A stretch of DNA of 31,881 bases, from the NCBI GenBank assembly GCA_037176905.1, contig JBBBWG010033197.1:8326-40206 (forward strand), in the 5' to 3' direction. Each line of letters begins with the position of its first letter. The stretch's first letter is position 1. The position numbers were made by a program, and so were the translations under genes. Source of the DNA: Azolla pinnata. Its lineage: Eukaryota > Streptophyta > Polypodiopsida > Salviniales > Salviniaceae. The notes below the pieces were generated by a model that searched no databases, was not told the DNA's origin, and was given only the letters and a program-made list of their open reading frames with translations. This document shows, one piece after another, positions 1-11,600 of the stretch.

Positions 1-55
1 GAAGAAGAAGAAGAAGAAGAAGAAGAAGAAGAGGAAGAGGAGGAAGAAGAAGAAG
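1..55. repeat. GAA/GAG microsatellite
   Basis: An almost pure run of GAA triplets, degrading to GAG and GGA at its right end, starts at the window edge. It lies about 50 bases before the telo-box cluster. The same GAA-plus-telo-box pairing recurs near 31535-31580, and GAA tracts also sit just upstream of two of the genes in this window. Confidence 0.95.
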
Positions 56-106
56 GAAGCGCAGATCAGAGAAACACAGGAAACGACCCCATCCTGTCCT
101 TGGACG

Positions 107-147
107 AAACCCTAAAAACGAAACCCTAAAACGCCCTAAAACCCTAA
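107..147 (+). promoter_or_regulatory. Telo-box cluster (three AAACCCTAA boxes)
   Basis: Perfect AAACCCTAA boxes start at 107, 121 and 139, with a further CCCTAAA at 134. In plants, telo-boxes are typical of promoters and 5' leaders of translation and cell-cycle genes, and they recruit telomere-repeat-binding factors and Polycomb. An ATG follows at 168, as expected for a plus-strand transcript, but I could not assign a convincing protein to it. They could instead be a scrap of interstitial telomeric repeat, though the irregular spacing argues against that. Confidence 0.6.
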
Positions 148-236
148 ACACACAGTCCGACACAGACATGGCTATGGACCTGTGTAATCTTCCATTTCCA
201 TCGCCATCGCCATCGCCATCGCCACCACCATCATCA

Positions 237-662
237 TCATTGGATGTAGGATTGGCCCGTGATGTCGAGGTCTCGGTCCCCTGTGGACGGGGGAGGGTGG
301 ACCTTGGCAGGGGTGATGGTGGGCGGCCCTTCGGCGCTCAGGGAATCTGAGGCATGGCGAGGGGGAGCTCGAGCAGAGCGCTGCGCATCGGCCTCATCGT
401 CGTCTGTACCGTAGAGGCCTCCGCCATAGCCCTCGCAGACCACAGGGTGGAGCTCCGAGATGCTTGGAGATGTGGTCGAAGAACCGCCCCCGATGATTCC
501 ATGCGCCACATGCTGCTGCTGCTGCTGCAATTCATCAGTGTTTGCTGCTGCTGCTGCTGCTGCTGCTCCTTCTGCTTCTTCTTCTTCTTCTTGCCCATGG
601 AGCTTGGCACGGTCATGCTTCGGGACTGGTGGTGCTGCTTCATCTGCTCCACTCTTCCTCAT
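237..662 (-). CDS. Unassigned 141-codon ORF, doubtful
   Basis: An uninterrupted minus-strand frame starts with ATG in a favourable context (ATCGCCATGA) and ends in TGA. It encodes Glu, Ala and Gln runs from CTT and CTG microsatellites, then a varied segment containing SELHPVVCEGYGGGLYG and a C-terminus ending GQSYIQ. That last 70-residue part has the composition of a real small plant protein, but I do not recognise a family. The opposite strand is also open over much of this GC-rich stretch, so the ORF may be fortuitous. If real, its 5' end might include further exons across the minisatellite at 737-1266. Confidence 0.22.
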   Translation of the reverse strand: MRKSGADEAAPPVPKHDRAKLHGQEEEEEAEGAAAAAAAANTDELQQQQQHVAHGIIGGGSSTTSPSISELHPVVCEGYGGGLYGTDDDEADAQRSARAPPRHASDSLSAEGPPTITPAKVHPPPSTGDRDLDITGQSYIQ

Positions 663-710
663 GGCGATGGATTCCAGCTTCTGGCTATGGCTATGGCAGA
701 GGCAATCTTT

Positions 711-1266
711 GAATATATATATATATATATATGTATAATCTTTGGCAATGGCTATGGCTATGGCTATGTCTGTGGCTATGGAAATGGCAATCTCTGCATA
801 TATGTATATACATGCAATCTTTCTTCCTCTAGCAATGGCTATGGCAGTGGCAATCTCTGCATATATGTAATCTTTCTTCCTCTAATCTTTGGCAATGGCT
901 ATGGCTATGGCTATGGCTATGTCTGTGGCTATGGAAATGGCAATCTCTGCATATATGTATATATATATATATGTGTGTGTGTAATCTTTCTTCCTCTAGC
1001 AATGGCTATGGCAGTGGCAATCTCTGCATATATGTATATATGTGTGTGTGTAATCTTTCTTCCTCTAGCAATGGCTATGGCAATGCCAATCTCTGCATAT
1101 ATGTATATATATATATGTGTGTGTGTGTGTAATCTTTCTTCCTCTAGCAATGGCTATCGCAGTGCCAATCTCTGCATATATGTATATGTATGTAATCTTT
1201 CTTCCTCTAGCAATGGCTATGGCTGTGTCTGTATGTATATTGCATTTATATGTATGTGTTTGTGTA
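711..1266. repeat. TA/TG-rich minisatellite, units of about 53-83 bp
   Basis: Six or seven imperfect units, each built from AATCTTTCTTCCTCTAG, then CAATGGCTATGG with variable GGCTAT copies, then CAATCTCTGCATATATGT and a variable TA/TG run. Unit starts are near 817, 869, 981, 1051, 1131 and 1194, with a longer variant first unit near 737. On the plus strand each unit ends its pyrimidine tract with CTAG, so it looks like a splice acceptor. Long open frames across it (a plus-strand run of about 330 codons from 354) are products of the periodicity, not genes. Confidence 0.9.
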
Positions 1267-1276
1267 ATCTTTCTCA

Positions 1277-1929
1277 GCTGATGCAGAGCTCAAGCCCACC
1301 ATCTCTGAAAATAGCAACCAGAGGAAACCGGACATGGAAAGTTTTTCAAGGTGGGTGAATATGTCAATCTAGTCCACACATTTCATTTGGGCCAGAATGC
1401 TGAGAAAATGGGTCCTTGAACACTACCACTGCACTGCAAAATCTGTGCAGGATTACCACCAGCAAAGGGGGCAAAAACAAGAAGCACAGAAGATGGAGAA
1501 AGCACAATCCACCTCCATAGATCTCAGGCATTCTTCTTCTTCTTCTTCTTCTTCTTCTTCCATTGTGATCATACAGGGAAAAGAGGCCAGCCAGCAAGTT
1601 GTGTGAACGAACATCCAAGCCATTGATTCCGGGCAAGAAAAAAAAGCCAATGTTGTGTTGCAGGATCGTATGAATTCTCAGTCTGTTTTTTCGCTTGGTT
1701 TGGGCGAGGTTTCATCAAAACTGGCAGATCCTTCTCCAAGTTTTCACCCTGTTTAGGGCATCAGAATTGAGGTAAATGGCAAAAAATCGACAGATTCGGT
1801 CAGATGTGGCGAGAATCAGCCAGCCATCCAAGTGATTGATGATGTTGCATGCAGACAGAAATCCATGGGAAATATGAAATCACAAACAAAACACACCATG
1901 AAAAAAACTATTGCACTGCTCTCTAACCT
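1277..1929 (+). pseudogene. Coding-like stretch broken by three stops, unassigned
   Basis: One plus-strand frame stays protein-like from about 1277 to the TGA at 1929, apart from stops near 1370 (TAG), 1604 (TGA) and 1754 (TAG). Segments include DAELKPTISENSNQRK, DYHQQRGQKQEAQKMEK, MNSQSVFSLGLGEVSSKLA and GENQPAIQVIDDVACRQ. Acceptor-like sites precede some segments (TTTCTCAG at 1277, TTGCAG at 1663, CTGTTTAG at 1756). It could therefore be exons of a plus-strand gene driven from the telo-box promoter, a decayed gene, or chance. I recognise no family. A TTC run at 1531-1560 encodes polySer in this frame. Confidence 0.22.
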
Positions 1930-2626
1930 GTGAAAATCCAGGTGAAATATATATACATATATACAAAGAAGAGAACAGATTTGCAGGCATTTCTTACAAC
2001 TGATCAACTCTGTTGCATAGTGGATCGAAAAGCACTGAAGCATATATGGCATTGCATATATATGCATGCCCAACATAATCAGACTGCAAGGATGCGAAAT
2101 CTGGCGGCACCCTCGTAGCAAGCGCGATTCGATTCCTCGTGTTCATCTCTTAAATTTCTAATACGACGCGAAACAACCCCATTTCTTCACACAAATAGAA
2201 ATCCTTATGAGGGCAAACAAAAACATGTGGGAGCTCAAAAGCCACTCTAGATACCATTGATACCGTGGCACGAGAAACGCATCCAAAGTCTTCCTTTCTT
2301 CTTTTTATAAACATACAAATCTAGTTTTTACCTTCGGCGGCGCCCTGTCGTATAACACATCTTTTTTCTTTCTTTCTTGATTTTTCAAGGTGTTGTGGGG
2401 TTGGTTATATAGCTGAGTACAAGGTCAGCATAGGGTGGGGAGGGGGATGGAACCGACCTGAAAAATGATCGGCGAAGAAGAAGAAGAAGAAGAAGAAGAA
2501 GAAGAAGAAGAAGAAGAAGAAGAAGAAGGAGAAGAAGGCGAAGGAAGAAAGGAAGAAGAAGATACTGCACACACACAAACACACACAAGAAAAAAAAGGA
2601 AAAAGAAAGAGTACAGAGATAGCTAC
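1930..2626. other. Intergenic / 3' flank of BRM, no gene seen
   Basis: AT-rich DNA downstream of the minus-strand BRM stop codon. It should hold that gene's 3' untranslated region and polyadenylation site, but I found no poly(A) signal strong enough to place the end. The only notable structure is the GAA tract at 2474-2528. Confidence 0.5.
2474..2528. repeat. GAA microsatellite in the BRM 3' flank
   Basis: About 18 near-perfect GAA triplets. On the BRM sense strand this reads as a long TTC/CTT pyrimidine tract about 100 bases past the stop codon, probably inside the 3' untranslated region. Confidence 0.93.
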
Positions 2627-5600
2627 TCATACATGGCTGGGCCTTCGCTTGCCACCATCGGTTCGCATCTTCTTCACCGGAGGGGTCATGAGCCACTGGC
2701 CCGATCCCAGATTCGGCGGAGGTCCTCTGTTCAATGGCTGGAAATGAGCCTTCTCGACAGGTCGATTCCCCGAGGCAGAAGCAGCAATGGGCGATGAAAT
2801 CATTCGGGCAGCGCTGGAACTGCTCCCACCACCAGCAGCAGCTCCCATGCCTAAGGTCCTTACCTTCTTGCTCGCCAGCTTCGCAGCCGTCATCATCTTC
2901 GTATCCGGATCCTGCTGCATCGGTGCTTTGCTCCTGTTACTAGCCACCAAGCTCTTCTCCCGCGGAGGAGGAGGAAGAGGAGGAGGAGGATGAGGAGGAT
3001 GAGGAGGATGAGGAGGATGAGGAGATGTGCAATTGATCGTCTTCATCTTGTTCACAACCCTTCCTCTTTCCTTGCGCTTCTTCTTGCTGAACACGAGATC
3101 CACCGGATGCCTCGGCTCGTCAGGATCAGCTCCTCCTCCTCCTCCATTGCCTTTCCCGTGCTCCGACTTCATCTTGATTCTCTCCGAGCTCTTGGGCGGT
3201 GGTGCCACTACCACGGCAGAGACTTTGGCTTTCTTGTGGGGCTTCCTGATCTCGGGAGTATGAGCTGCAGCAACAGGAGGAGGAGGAGGAGGAGGAGCAG
3301 TTGTAGCACTTGCAACCTTGCTAGGCTGTCTGTCTACTACATTCAGCCCGCTGGCTTTCATCGCAGGACGCAGCGTTGTTGATGATACAGAATTGTCTGC
3401 TTGGGGCCTACTACCGGTGCTATGTTGTGGGCGAGAGGATGACCCAGTGTTGATGATGCTGGTTTGGCTCGGAGTGCCCACATTCCTTATCTTCAGGGGT
3501 GCAAAGTCCACATCTGGAAAGTTATGCTGTGCATGCTGGAAGAAAAAGCCTTGCAGCTTCCGGATGTATGCTTTCACCTGCAAAAATCCCATTTCAATCT
3601 TCTTGAGGAGACTCAGATCGATAAAAACTGGCTTCATCAATGTTAAAAAGTGCAAACATCAACTTGAAAGCTGACCCTACAATCTGCTCACACCTACGGC
3701 ATGTCTAAATTATCTGGTTACAAAGAGTTCCAGGGATTCTGTTCAAAATAGTCATGCCTTGTGATTTTAGAAATTCTCAGCGAGAGTTGCCTCGTCGAGT
3801 ATACTCATCAGTGTTTGTGATCACAGAATCTGCTCACACCCGAGGCATGTCTAAATGATCCGATTACAGAGAATTCCAGGGATTCTGTTCAAAAGAGTCA
3901 TGCCTTGGGAGTTTAGACATTCTCAGCACTCCAAGAGCAAGTAGCCTTGTTGGGTATACTCATCGGTGTTTGTGATCACAGAATCTGCTCACCCTGAGGC
4001 ATGTCTAAATCCTCCGATTACGAAGAATTCCAAGGATTCTGTTCAAAATACTCATGTCTTGAGATTTTAGACATTCTCAGCACTCCAAGAGCGAGTAGAG
4101 TTGTCGAGTATACTCATTCAGTGTTTGTCATCACAGAATGCTCATAATGAACCTTTTGTTTTTTTTTCTTCTTTTTTACCAAAATAGGGTGTGGCTTACC
4201 TCAGGCGACTTGTAAAATCGAGCGGCGTTATCAAGCATCAACAGTACATCCGCTGCGAATTCAGTGACAGCTCCGTATTCGAATCGATCAATCTGTTGTT
4301 CGATTGTTCGAGCATCGATCGGATTGGAAATCACTTTGTAATATCCAGGACTCTCCGTGCGCCTCGGCAGCTCAAAGATGATATTGGCTTGATGTCCATC
4401 CTTCTCCACGACGCCTTTAACCTTCTGAAGTACAGCCTTGCACTGCAGCAGGGTCACATGAGGCAATAAGATACACGGTAAAATTCGAACAAGAAAAGGA
4501 TTAAGGATATTTCGACATGAGCTAGAGGGATCTCATACCTTCTTCTGTATGCTCTCAGGCATACGCGCTGGCATCACCCCACTTGATGCATTGCTAAGGC
4601 GACTCGGCAATCTAGGACTTTCTTTGCCTGAGTTTGTCAAATACTCGGGAAGCCCTATCGTTCTATTTTGTTTTGGCGTGGGGCTTAGGGATTGCTGTAC
4701 AGAGAAGTTATCAACCGGCTTTTTATCAACCGGCTTTTTCCCAACAGCAGGAGGCTCAAGTATATGTCTCCTCTTGCTCGGTGGCATGGAGTGGTCTGAT
4801 CTCCTGGACATGCTTTCCATAGATCCTTGGCTTTCATCGTTGAACCTCTTGATACCTCTATCACCTATTCGCTCTGGAGGTGTGTGGTACTGCTTCTGAG
4901 TTCCATGAGGAGGCCCATGAGGAGGCCCATGAGGAGGAGGCCCATGAGGAGGAGGTGCATGAGGAGGCCTCTGTTGAGGAAGCTGTGGATATGGATGTGT
5001 CGGAGTCTTCCTCTCCACGACCTTTACGCTACTGACCGTAATGACCTTTTCTAGCGGCTGCCTCCGGGGTTGACGAGCACTCCGCTTGCGTTTCGTTAGC
5101 CGTTGAATGCCCTGATCCTCTTCCCCATCATCGTGCTCTTGTGCAGAACTTCCTGAAGGCTGCGGCTCCATCCGTGAATCAACCGAAGCGGCTATCTCCC
5201 CTTCTTCGAGTTCGTCCTTCTGTAAAAGACATCAAACCGATGTTGGGTTCTATCGAAACCAAATCGCCTTCCGCTAAAGAGAAAAAGGGGACAATGACAT
5301 ACCGTGATCTGTGCAGCTGGCCTACTATCAAGCGCTGCTAACGATCCAAACTTCCTCTGAGCTAGAGCGAGTCCTACCTCTCTTTCAGTCCTGCATGATT
5401 CTTCCTCATCCTCAGAAGATTCCGACAGCTCTTGTTGTGCTGCATCGGCCAATATCTTGTGGGCGATTTCGACTTCCAAAGGTCTGGAATTGGGTCGCCT
5501 TAAATCTAGCTCGGCTTCAGAAACTTCGCCCTCTTCTGGTTCAGTGTTCCCATCATCTTCCTTTGCTTCCTTCCGGATTTCTCCTTCTTCTTCATCAAAG

Positions 5601-8600
5601 CTATCCATTTGTGCAGCCACTTCCATGGCAGTCACAGGTTTACTGAGCATGGCTGAAGCTTTTCTTTTGCTGCTGCTGCTATGATTTTGGGCGTCGTTCT
5701 TCCTTTCCGAACTGGCATTTTGGGTCTCACTCTTCCTCTCCGAACTGGCTTCCCGCTTCTTGATATGTACTTTATCAGGCTGCTCCAAGCGTAGCTTCTC
5801 TTCCGCCTCCGTCGTTCCAAGAACATCAGCGGTTCCTTTTTTGGAAGCATGTTTCGACATAGCATTGATAGCAGCATTTACTTCTCGTGACCCGACAGCG
5901 AGCCACTTCGGAGTGTGATGATGATGCAGCATCTCTCCGGGCCATTCAAACTCGTCATCCATCTGATCGAAGATCTCGACCTCCTCATCGCTTCTGGCAA
6001 TCATCCGATTCACTTCTTGCAAGCTGGGCACGTCGTGAACACGTTCCTGATACCTTTCCTCGTCGTGCAACAGTGCCTCGAGAGTCATCCGCCGCTCCTC
6101 ATGCGTTGTCCTCTGGTCGAACCGACCAGCATTGATCACTTCATCAGCCATTTCAATCTTGTGTTGCTGGATGGTATTGCGTACTAAGCTTTCCACGGAG
6201 CCCACATATCTATCCTTTCCTGCCATATCATCATCTTCTGTGTCGATCCCTCCTCCGCTCCTGAGCTCATCTTCCTTTTCAAAACTGGAAATAGTCTCTA
6301 CCACAGCTTCCATGTAGATGACTTTGACTTCCCTCTTTTGTCCAATGCGGTGAGCACGTGCTACTGCCTGCTCCTCATTCTTCGGATTAGGATCGGGGTC
6401 ATAGATGATAACTGTGTCAGCAGTTTGGAGGTTCAGACCTCTGCCAGCTGCGCGGATGCTCAGTAGAAAGATGAAGCAATCAGATCCAGCTCTATTGAAT
6501 TCGACAATCGCTGCTTCCCGTGCCTCTAGAGTAGTGGTTCCATCGATTCTTCTATAGATTAAACCACGCCACTGAAGGTAGTCCTCCAGGATGTCCAACA
6601 ATTTGGTCATTGTACTAAAAAGCAAGACACGGTGACCTGTGTATTGGAGCTTCACCAGTATCCTATCCAGTATCCAGAGCTTTCCACACGAGCGCACAGA
6701 GAACTCATTGGATCGTTCGCTGAAAAAAGGGTAATTGAGGAGCGGGTGATTGCAGACTTTGCGTAGCTCCATGCATTTATTTTGAAGGGGAGCATACGCG
6801 CGTTTCTGCCTCTTTCCATTCTTTGCGGCAACTCTCAACTCCTCATCTCGAGGATCCAGTCGTATCGTTCCTGTGGCTTTAATCCAGTCGTAGATGGCAG
6901 CTTGTAAGGCAGACATTTTACATCGCAAGACAACAGAAACCTGCCACAGCATTAGATGCATATTGTCAACAGTTGCCAGTGCTTTTTAAAGGATCTATCT
7001 AGCATGAGAGCCTAAGAGCAATATAGGAGCACCTTTGGTGGAAGTGAGCCTTCCACGTCTTCCACCCGACGTCGCAGCATGAAAGGCTCTAAAATCTGAT
7101 GCAAACGATGGATTACAATCACCTTCTTCTCAGTCTCCAGCCAGTCATCCTCCTGACTCAAGGAGGTGTTATCCCTCTGGAACGGCATTGAGAACCAGTC
7201 CTGAAATGACTTTGAGTTATCGAAAACCTCGGGTAGAAGCAAATTGAGCAGCGACCAGAGTTCACGCAGATCATTCTGGATGACATAAGAAATCAAGTAA
7301 TTAAGCAACTTCTATTGTAGACAAGCATATACACATATACCAAGGCACATCAACGGTACATGCAATTACCGCTAATTGAAATCCCTTACAGCAGACATCC
7401 AGAAAATATTACCTGCAAAGGGGTCCCTGTTAAGAGCAGGCGCCTTTGACAACGAAAACGATCCAAATCACGCGAAAGCCGAGACTCTCGGTCTTTCATT
7501 CGCTGGGCTTCATCAATTATCAAATATTTCCACTCAATTTTTGACAGCTTTGACCTGTCACGCATGATGAATTCATACGTAGTAACCAGCACATTGAACT
7601 TCCTGGCACAAACCTCCTGCAGTTAACACTCTATGTTAAAAACACAATCTCCATTCAGTAAAGAACAGCCAAATTAAAATGCAGCAACAACACTACATAA
7701 ATAAAACCTGGAGAGGAATTGACATAAGTAACACTGAAGGGAAAATGCTAACCATACTCTTAGGATTGGCATTAAAATATTCTTTATAGGACGCATCATT
7801 TATTGCTCACCATACTCTTAGAGATGCACAAAGTGTAATTTCACAAGCTTAAAGTGCTCAGAAAGACATTCAAATACTGTGCAAGAAAAAATATGATTCA
7901 GTGGATGTTTGCAATTGCTACATACAATACTCAAATGAAACTGTAGAAATGAACGAACTGATATACATGGTCTGAAAACAAATGATTTATCATCCTTTCG
8001 CTTCGAATTCAAGATAGATCCAACCAAAGCGATATGATTAATTTTCATCTACCAATAGATAGCTAGAAAATGAACAATATATTTAATATAGAACACAACT
8101 TGGAAGCCAACAGATTCCTGAAGCATGCTGACAACCACGATACAGACTACAGAGTATTTATGCATCCCTTCTGTTGTTCAAAAACGAGCTTAAATTAATG
8201 TAGGTTTCCAATCTGAACCTGGGTATAAAGTTTTGTACGCTGTTCTTTGCCTCCAACATAAAATATACATGAAACAGAAGGTAACCATCGCATTAGCTCA
8301 CTCTGCAGAAATAAGGAAAAGGAACCATAATGTCAGACATTATTACATACAAATCAAAATATGTATCAATGGATCAATAATTACCTTCCAGTTTACTATT
8401 ACTGCATTGGGAACAATAATAAGATGTGGACCATAGTTTGCTTTGAACTCCATCAAGTATGCAATCAATGCCATCACCTGCAATATTTCATCATACAATT
8501 GTTCAGTATGGACAAATATCCAGTACAATCTAGCACCATGCTAAAATAATACATTGTATAGAGTACACTGATAGCACCATATGCTCACCAAATCTTTCAT

Positions 8601-11600
8601 GTTTAATTGTATCAAATTTCCAAACATGTTATCTGGTTGTATTTGTGATCCAATAAGCCTTCATAAATCCCACCTCAATAAGACATGAGGTCCATAAGGT
8701 AATCCCTATTTAAGTATTTTTTACAGTTCCTGACACTATAGCATTCATGTAGTGTGGCTGTATTGCAATCCATCCATACTTTTTCTGTATATGAGTTTCT
8801 GTTGTCAGAATAATCATCACTCAATCATGTTAAGCCTAGTCATTGGATTTAAGTCTAGGCATCAGTAATAGTGCAGCTTGAGCTCAAGCTGATCTGCTTA
8901 ACCAGGTCTAAGTGGCATAGACACTTAGCACCCAGTCGCATCCTTCAGATAGTATCATTAAAAAAAAAGTCCTATTGTTCCACTTCGTATTTGTCCTTCC
9001 TGTACAGTGTGAGACCTACGTTTGTGATCAGCAATATATTTTCGGCTTGGCTCAAACTTTGGGCTCAGTTTGGCTTAACTTCAGCCTGTAGCAGCTCAGT
9101 TTAACCAGCTCCAAACCAGCTTATTAAACGGTTTGTGTGTTTATATTATATACTTAATCAGTTCTACGATGTGTTAACCTGTTTGAGCTTAACCAGTTTA
9201 CTCTAGGCTTTGTTTGACTGGTTTTGGAAGAACAGAGTACAAGGGTGTGACTCAGCCAATGTATTCACTCTGATAAAGTGTTATCAGAGCATAGTAACTG
9301 TTTCATTTCAATCCTTTTAATAAGCAGTCAAGAATATATTTGTTCTCCTTATCTGATACCAATTGTAGATTAAGCAAACAGTTTGTTACCTGTACTGTCT
9401 TCCCAAGACCCATCTCATCTGCTAGGATCCCATTTAGCCGATTATTATACAAAGAGAGCATCCACTGTAGCCCAACCTATATGTCATAGGTCATGGATTA
9501 AAAATATGTACCTTCACACCATCATGATATGCTGCACAAGTATCTTGATTTCTTTGATAATAATTACATGTGTTAGGTATGAAACCATACTGCACATAGT
9601 TGTGCGGTGATTATTCACAGAATGAAACATACAAGTTGATAATCTCGTAAGATGCCAGCACGAAGCATGGATGGCTGTCTTCCAATTCGTTCATTCACTG
9701 CATGAGCCAGGTTATAATATCTGCTTGCGACAACCAACAACAAGAGTTAATTAAAGAAACTACAATTGCGGTAAAAAAAAAAACTTCACCATTGTTTACA
9801 CGCACTTGCTAACAGAATCTGAGGCTCTATCAGGTGACTGTAGACGTGCATCGACCTCTTCACGAGCTTGTAATGCAGCTGCATCAATCTCCTCTTCTGA
9901 GAGACCCTGAAAAACATGAATAACCAGAACTTTGAAATGTGTATTAAACTACATTGAAATAAACGTGTGATAACATAAGGCATCAAACCTGAGCTCTGGC
10001 AGCCAATGTTGCTGCCACAGCTGCTTCATCTCTCTCCTGTTGATACTTGACTGCAGAAATCTTTCCTCCAAGTTTATGGAGATAATCTTCAGTTTGAGAA
10101 AGAAAAGATGATAAAACTTGAAAACGTTCTCCAGCATCTCCAGGCAGCTTAGTCTGTTGTTGTTTAAGCATTTCTCTATATGTGTCGACATCATTGTTCT
10201 TCAATGCTTCCATCCTCTTGTTACGATCCTCGTCTCTCTTTTTAGAAAATTCCCGAAGCATCCGTTCATGGTATTTTAGAACCCCCCTATTCCTTGTGGT
10301 GCGGGTATCCCGAACAGCCCAATGGGCCTCAAAGAGACGCTTTCTCCATGAGAAGAGGCTTTTAAGTTGCTTCTCCCTCGTGCTTTTCTGTAATTGTACA
10401 ACCTGCCTTGCTAATTCTCCCCGTTGACGCTCACAAAATCGTACAAATTTGCGATATACACGTTCACCCATAGTCATTATGTCTTGCTGCTGTTCCTCAA
10501 CCTCCTCACGTACTCTTGACTGCAACGCCATCAATCGGAGCTTCTTCTGCTCAATTCTGAGTTTCGTAATAAGTTCAAGAGGAATGCATTTTTTGTCCAA
10601 TCCAGATCCTAGGAGGGCATCAATCAACTTGAGTCTTTCAAACTTCTTCTTGTCAATCACCCGCACCCCCTCCTTCAACAAAAGTTGCCTTACATCATAT
10701 CCAAGTGCAATGGGCGGACCCCATGGATTATTTCCTTGAAACAAACTTTCAATCTTCCTTCCTACAGGAGGGAAGTCAAACAATGGGCCACGATATCTCC
10801 TCAGAAGTTGCAAGGGTTTTTGTTGAGTTCCAGGGGCACCTGGAATGGGTTTCTTAGGTAGTGGTCCTGAGGCGTTATTTGGTGAGCAAGGATGGTTGGG
10901 CATATTATTGTTAGTAATAACAAGGGTAGTATCATCCTTCCCAGTCTGTTCATTAGAACTACTGCTTTGACCACCAGCATGATGCATGGATTGACTAGCA
11001 GGCCTGGTGGCTTGGATTTCCTCTTGCTTCGAAGCAGCATCCCTTTGATCTGGCACTTTACTTGGCTGAGGTGGCTGTGATTTTGTATCTAGCACCTCGG
11101 CATGCGTGGCAGGTTTTTGAGCTTTCAACTCAGCTGGTTGAGTGCTTACGGGAGTAGAAACATTATTCTGTTTCTCCGTCTCATCCTTACCTGCAGAAGG
11201 TGAAGCTTCAACCTTTGATGGTAAACGTGATAGGTCAATACCTAAGGACTTCATAACCTCAGGAGGAATGCTTTCTCCCCGCTGCATAGGACATCCAGAA
11301 AATTTTCTCACACACAGCTAAAGTAAATTAAAAATCACCAGCTAAACTGTTCATGACTCATGACTTACCTTAACCCGTCGAAAAGCAATGATTTGAGATC
11401 TGAGTACCACAAGTTGCTGCCGTGAAAAACATGAATGTGGCTGGATTGGTGGTTGGACCGGTGCATGGATCGGTGGCTGGATTGGTGGCTGGATCGGTGG
11501 ATGGATCGGTGGCTGGATCGGTGGCTGGACCGGTGGCTGGATCGGTGGCTGGATCGGTGGCTGGACCGGTGGCTGGATCGGTGGCTGGATCGGATGCTGT

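Noticed and set aside
354..1358. Plus-strand ORF of 334 codons with Tyr/Ile/Cys repeats
   Set aside because: It is open only because CTG, TA and the minisatellite lack stops in that frame; the composition is not protein-like.
8871..9370. Region with recurring TTAACCAG and GGCTTA words in BRM intron 6
   Set aside because: The words are short and irregular, with no unit length or coding; it is probably an old degraded repeat and too weak to list.
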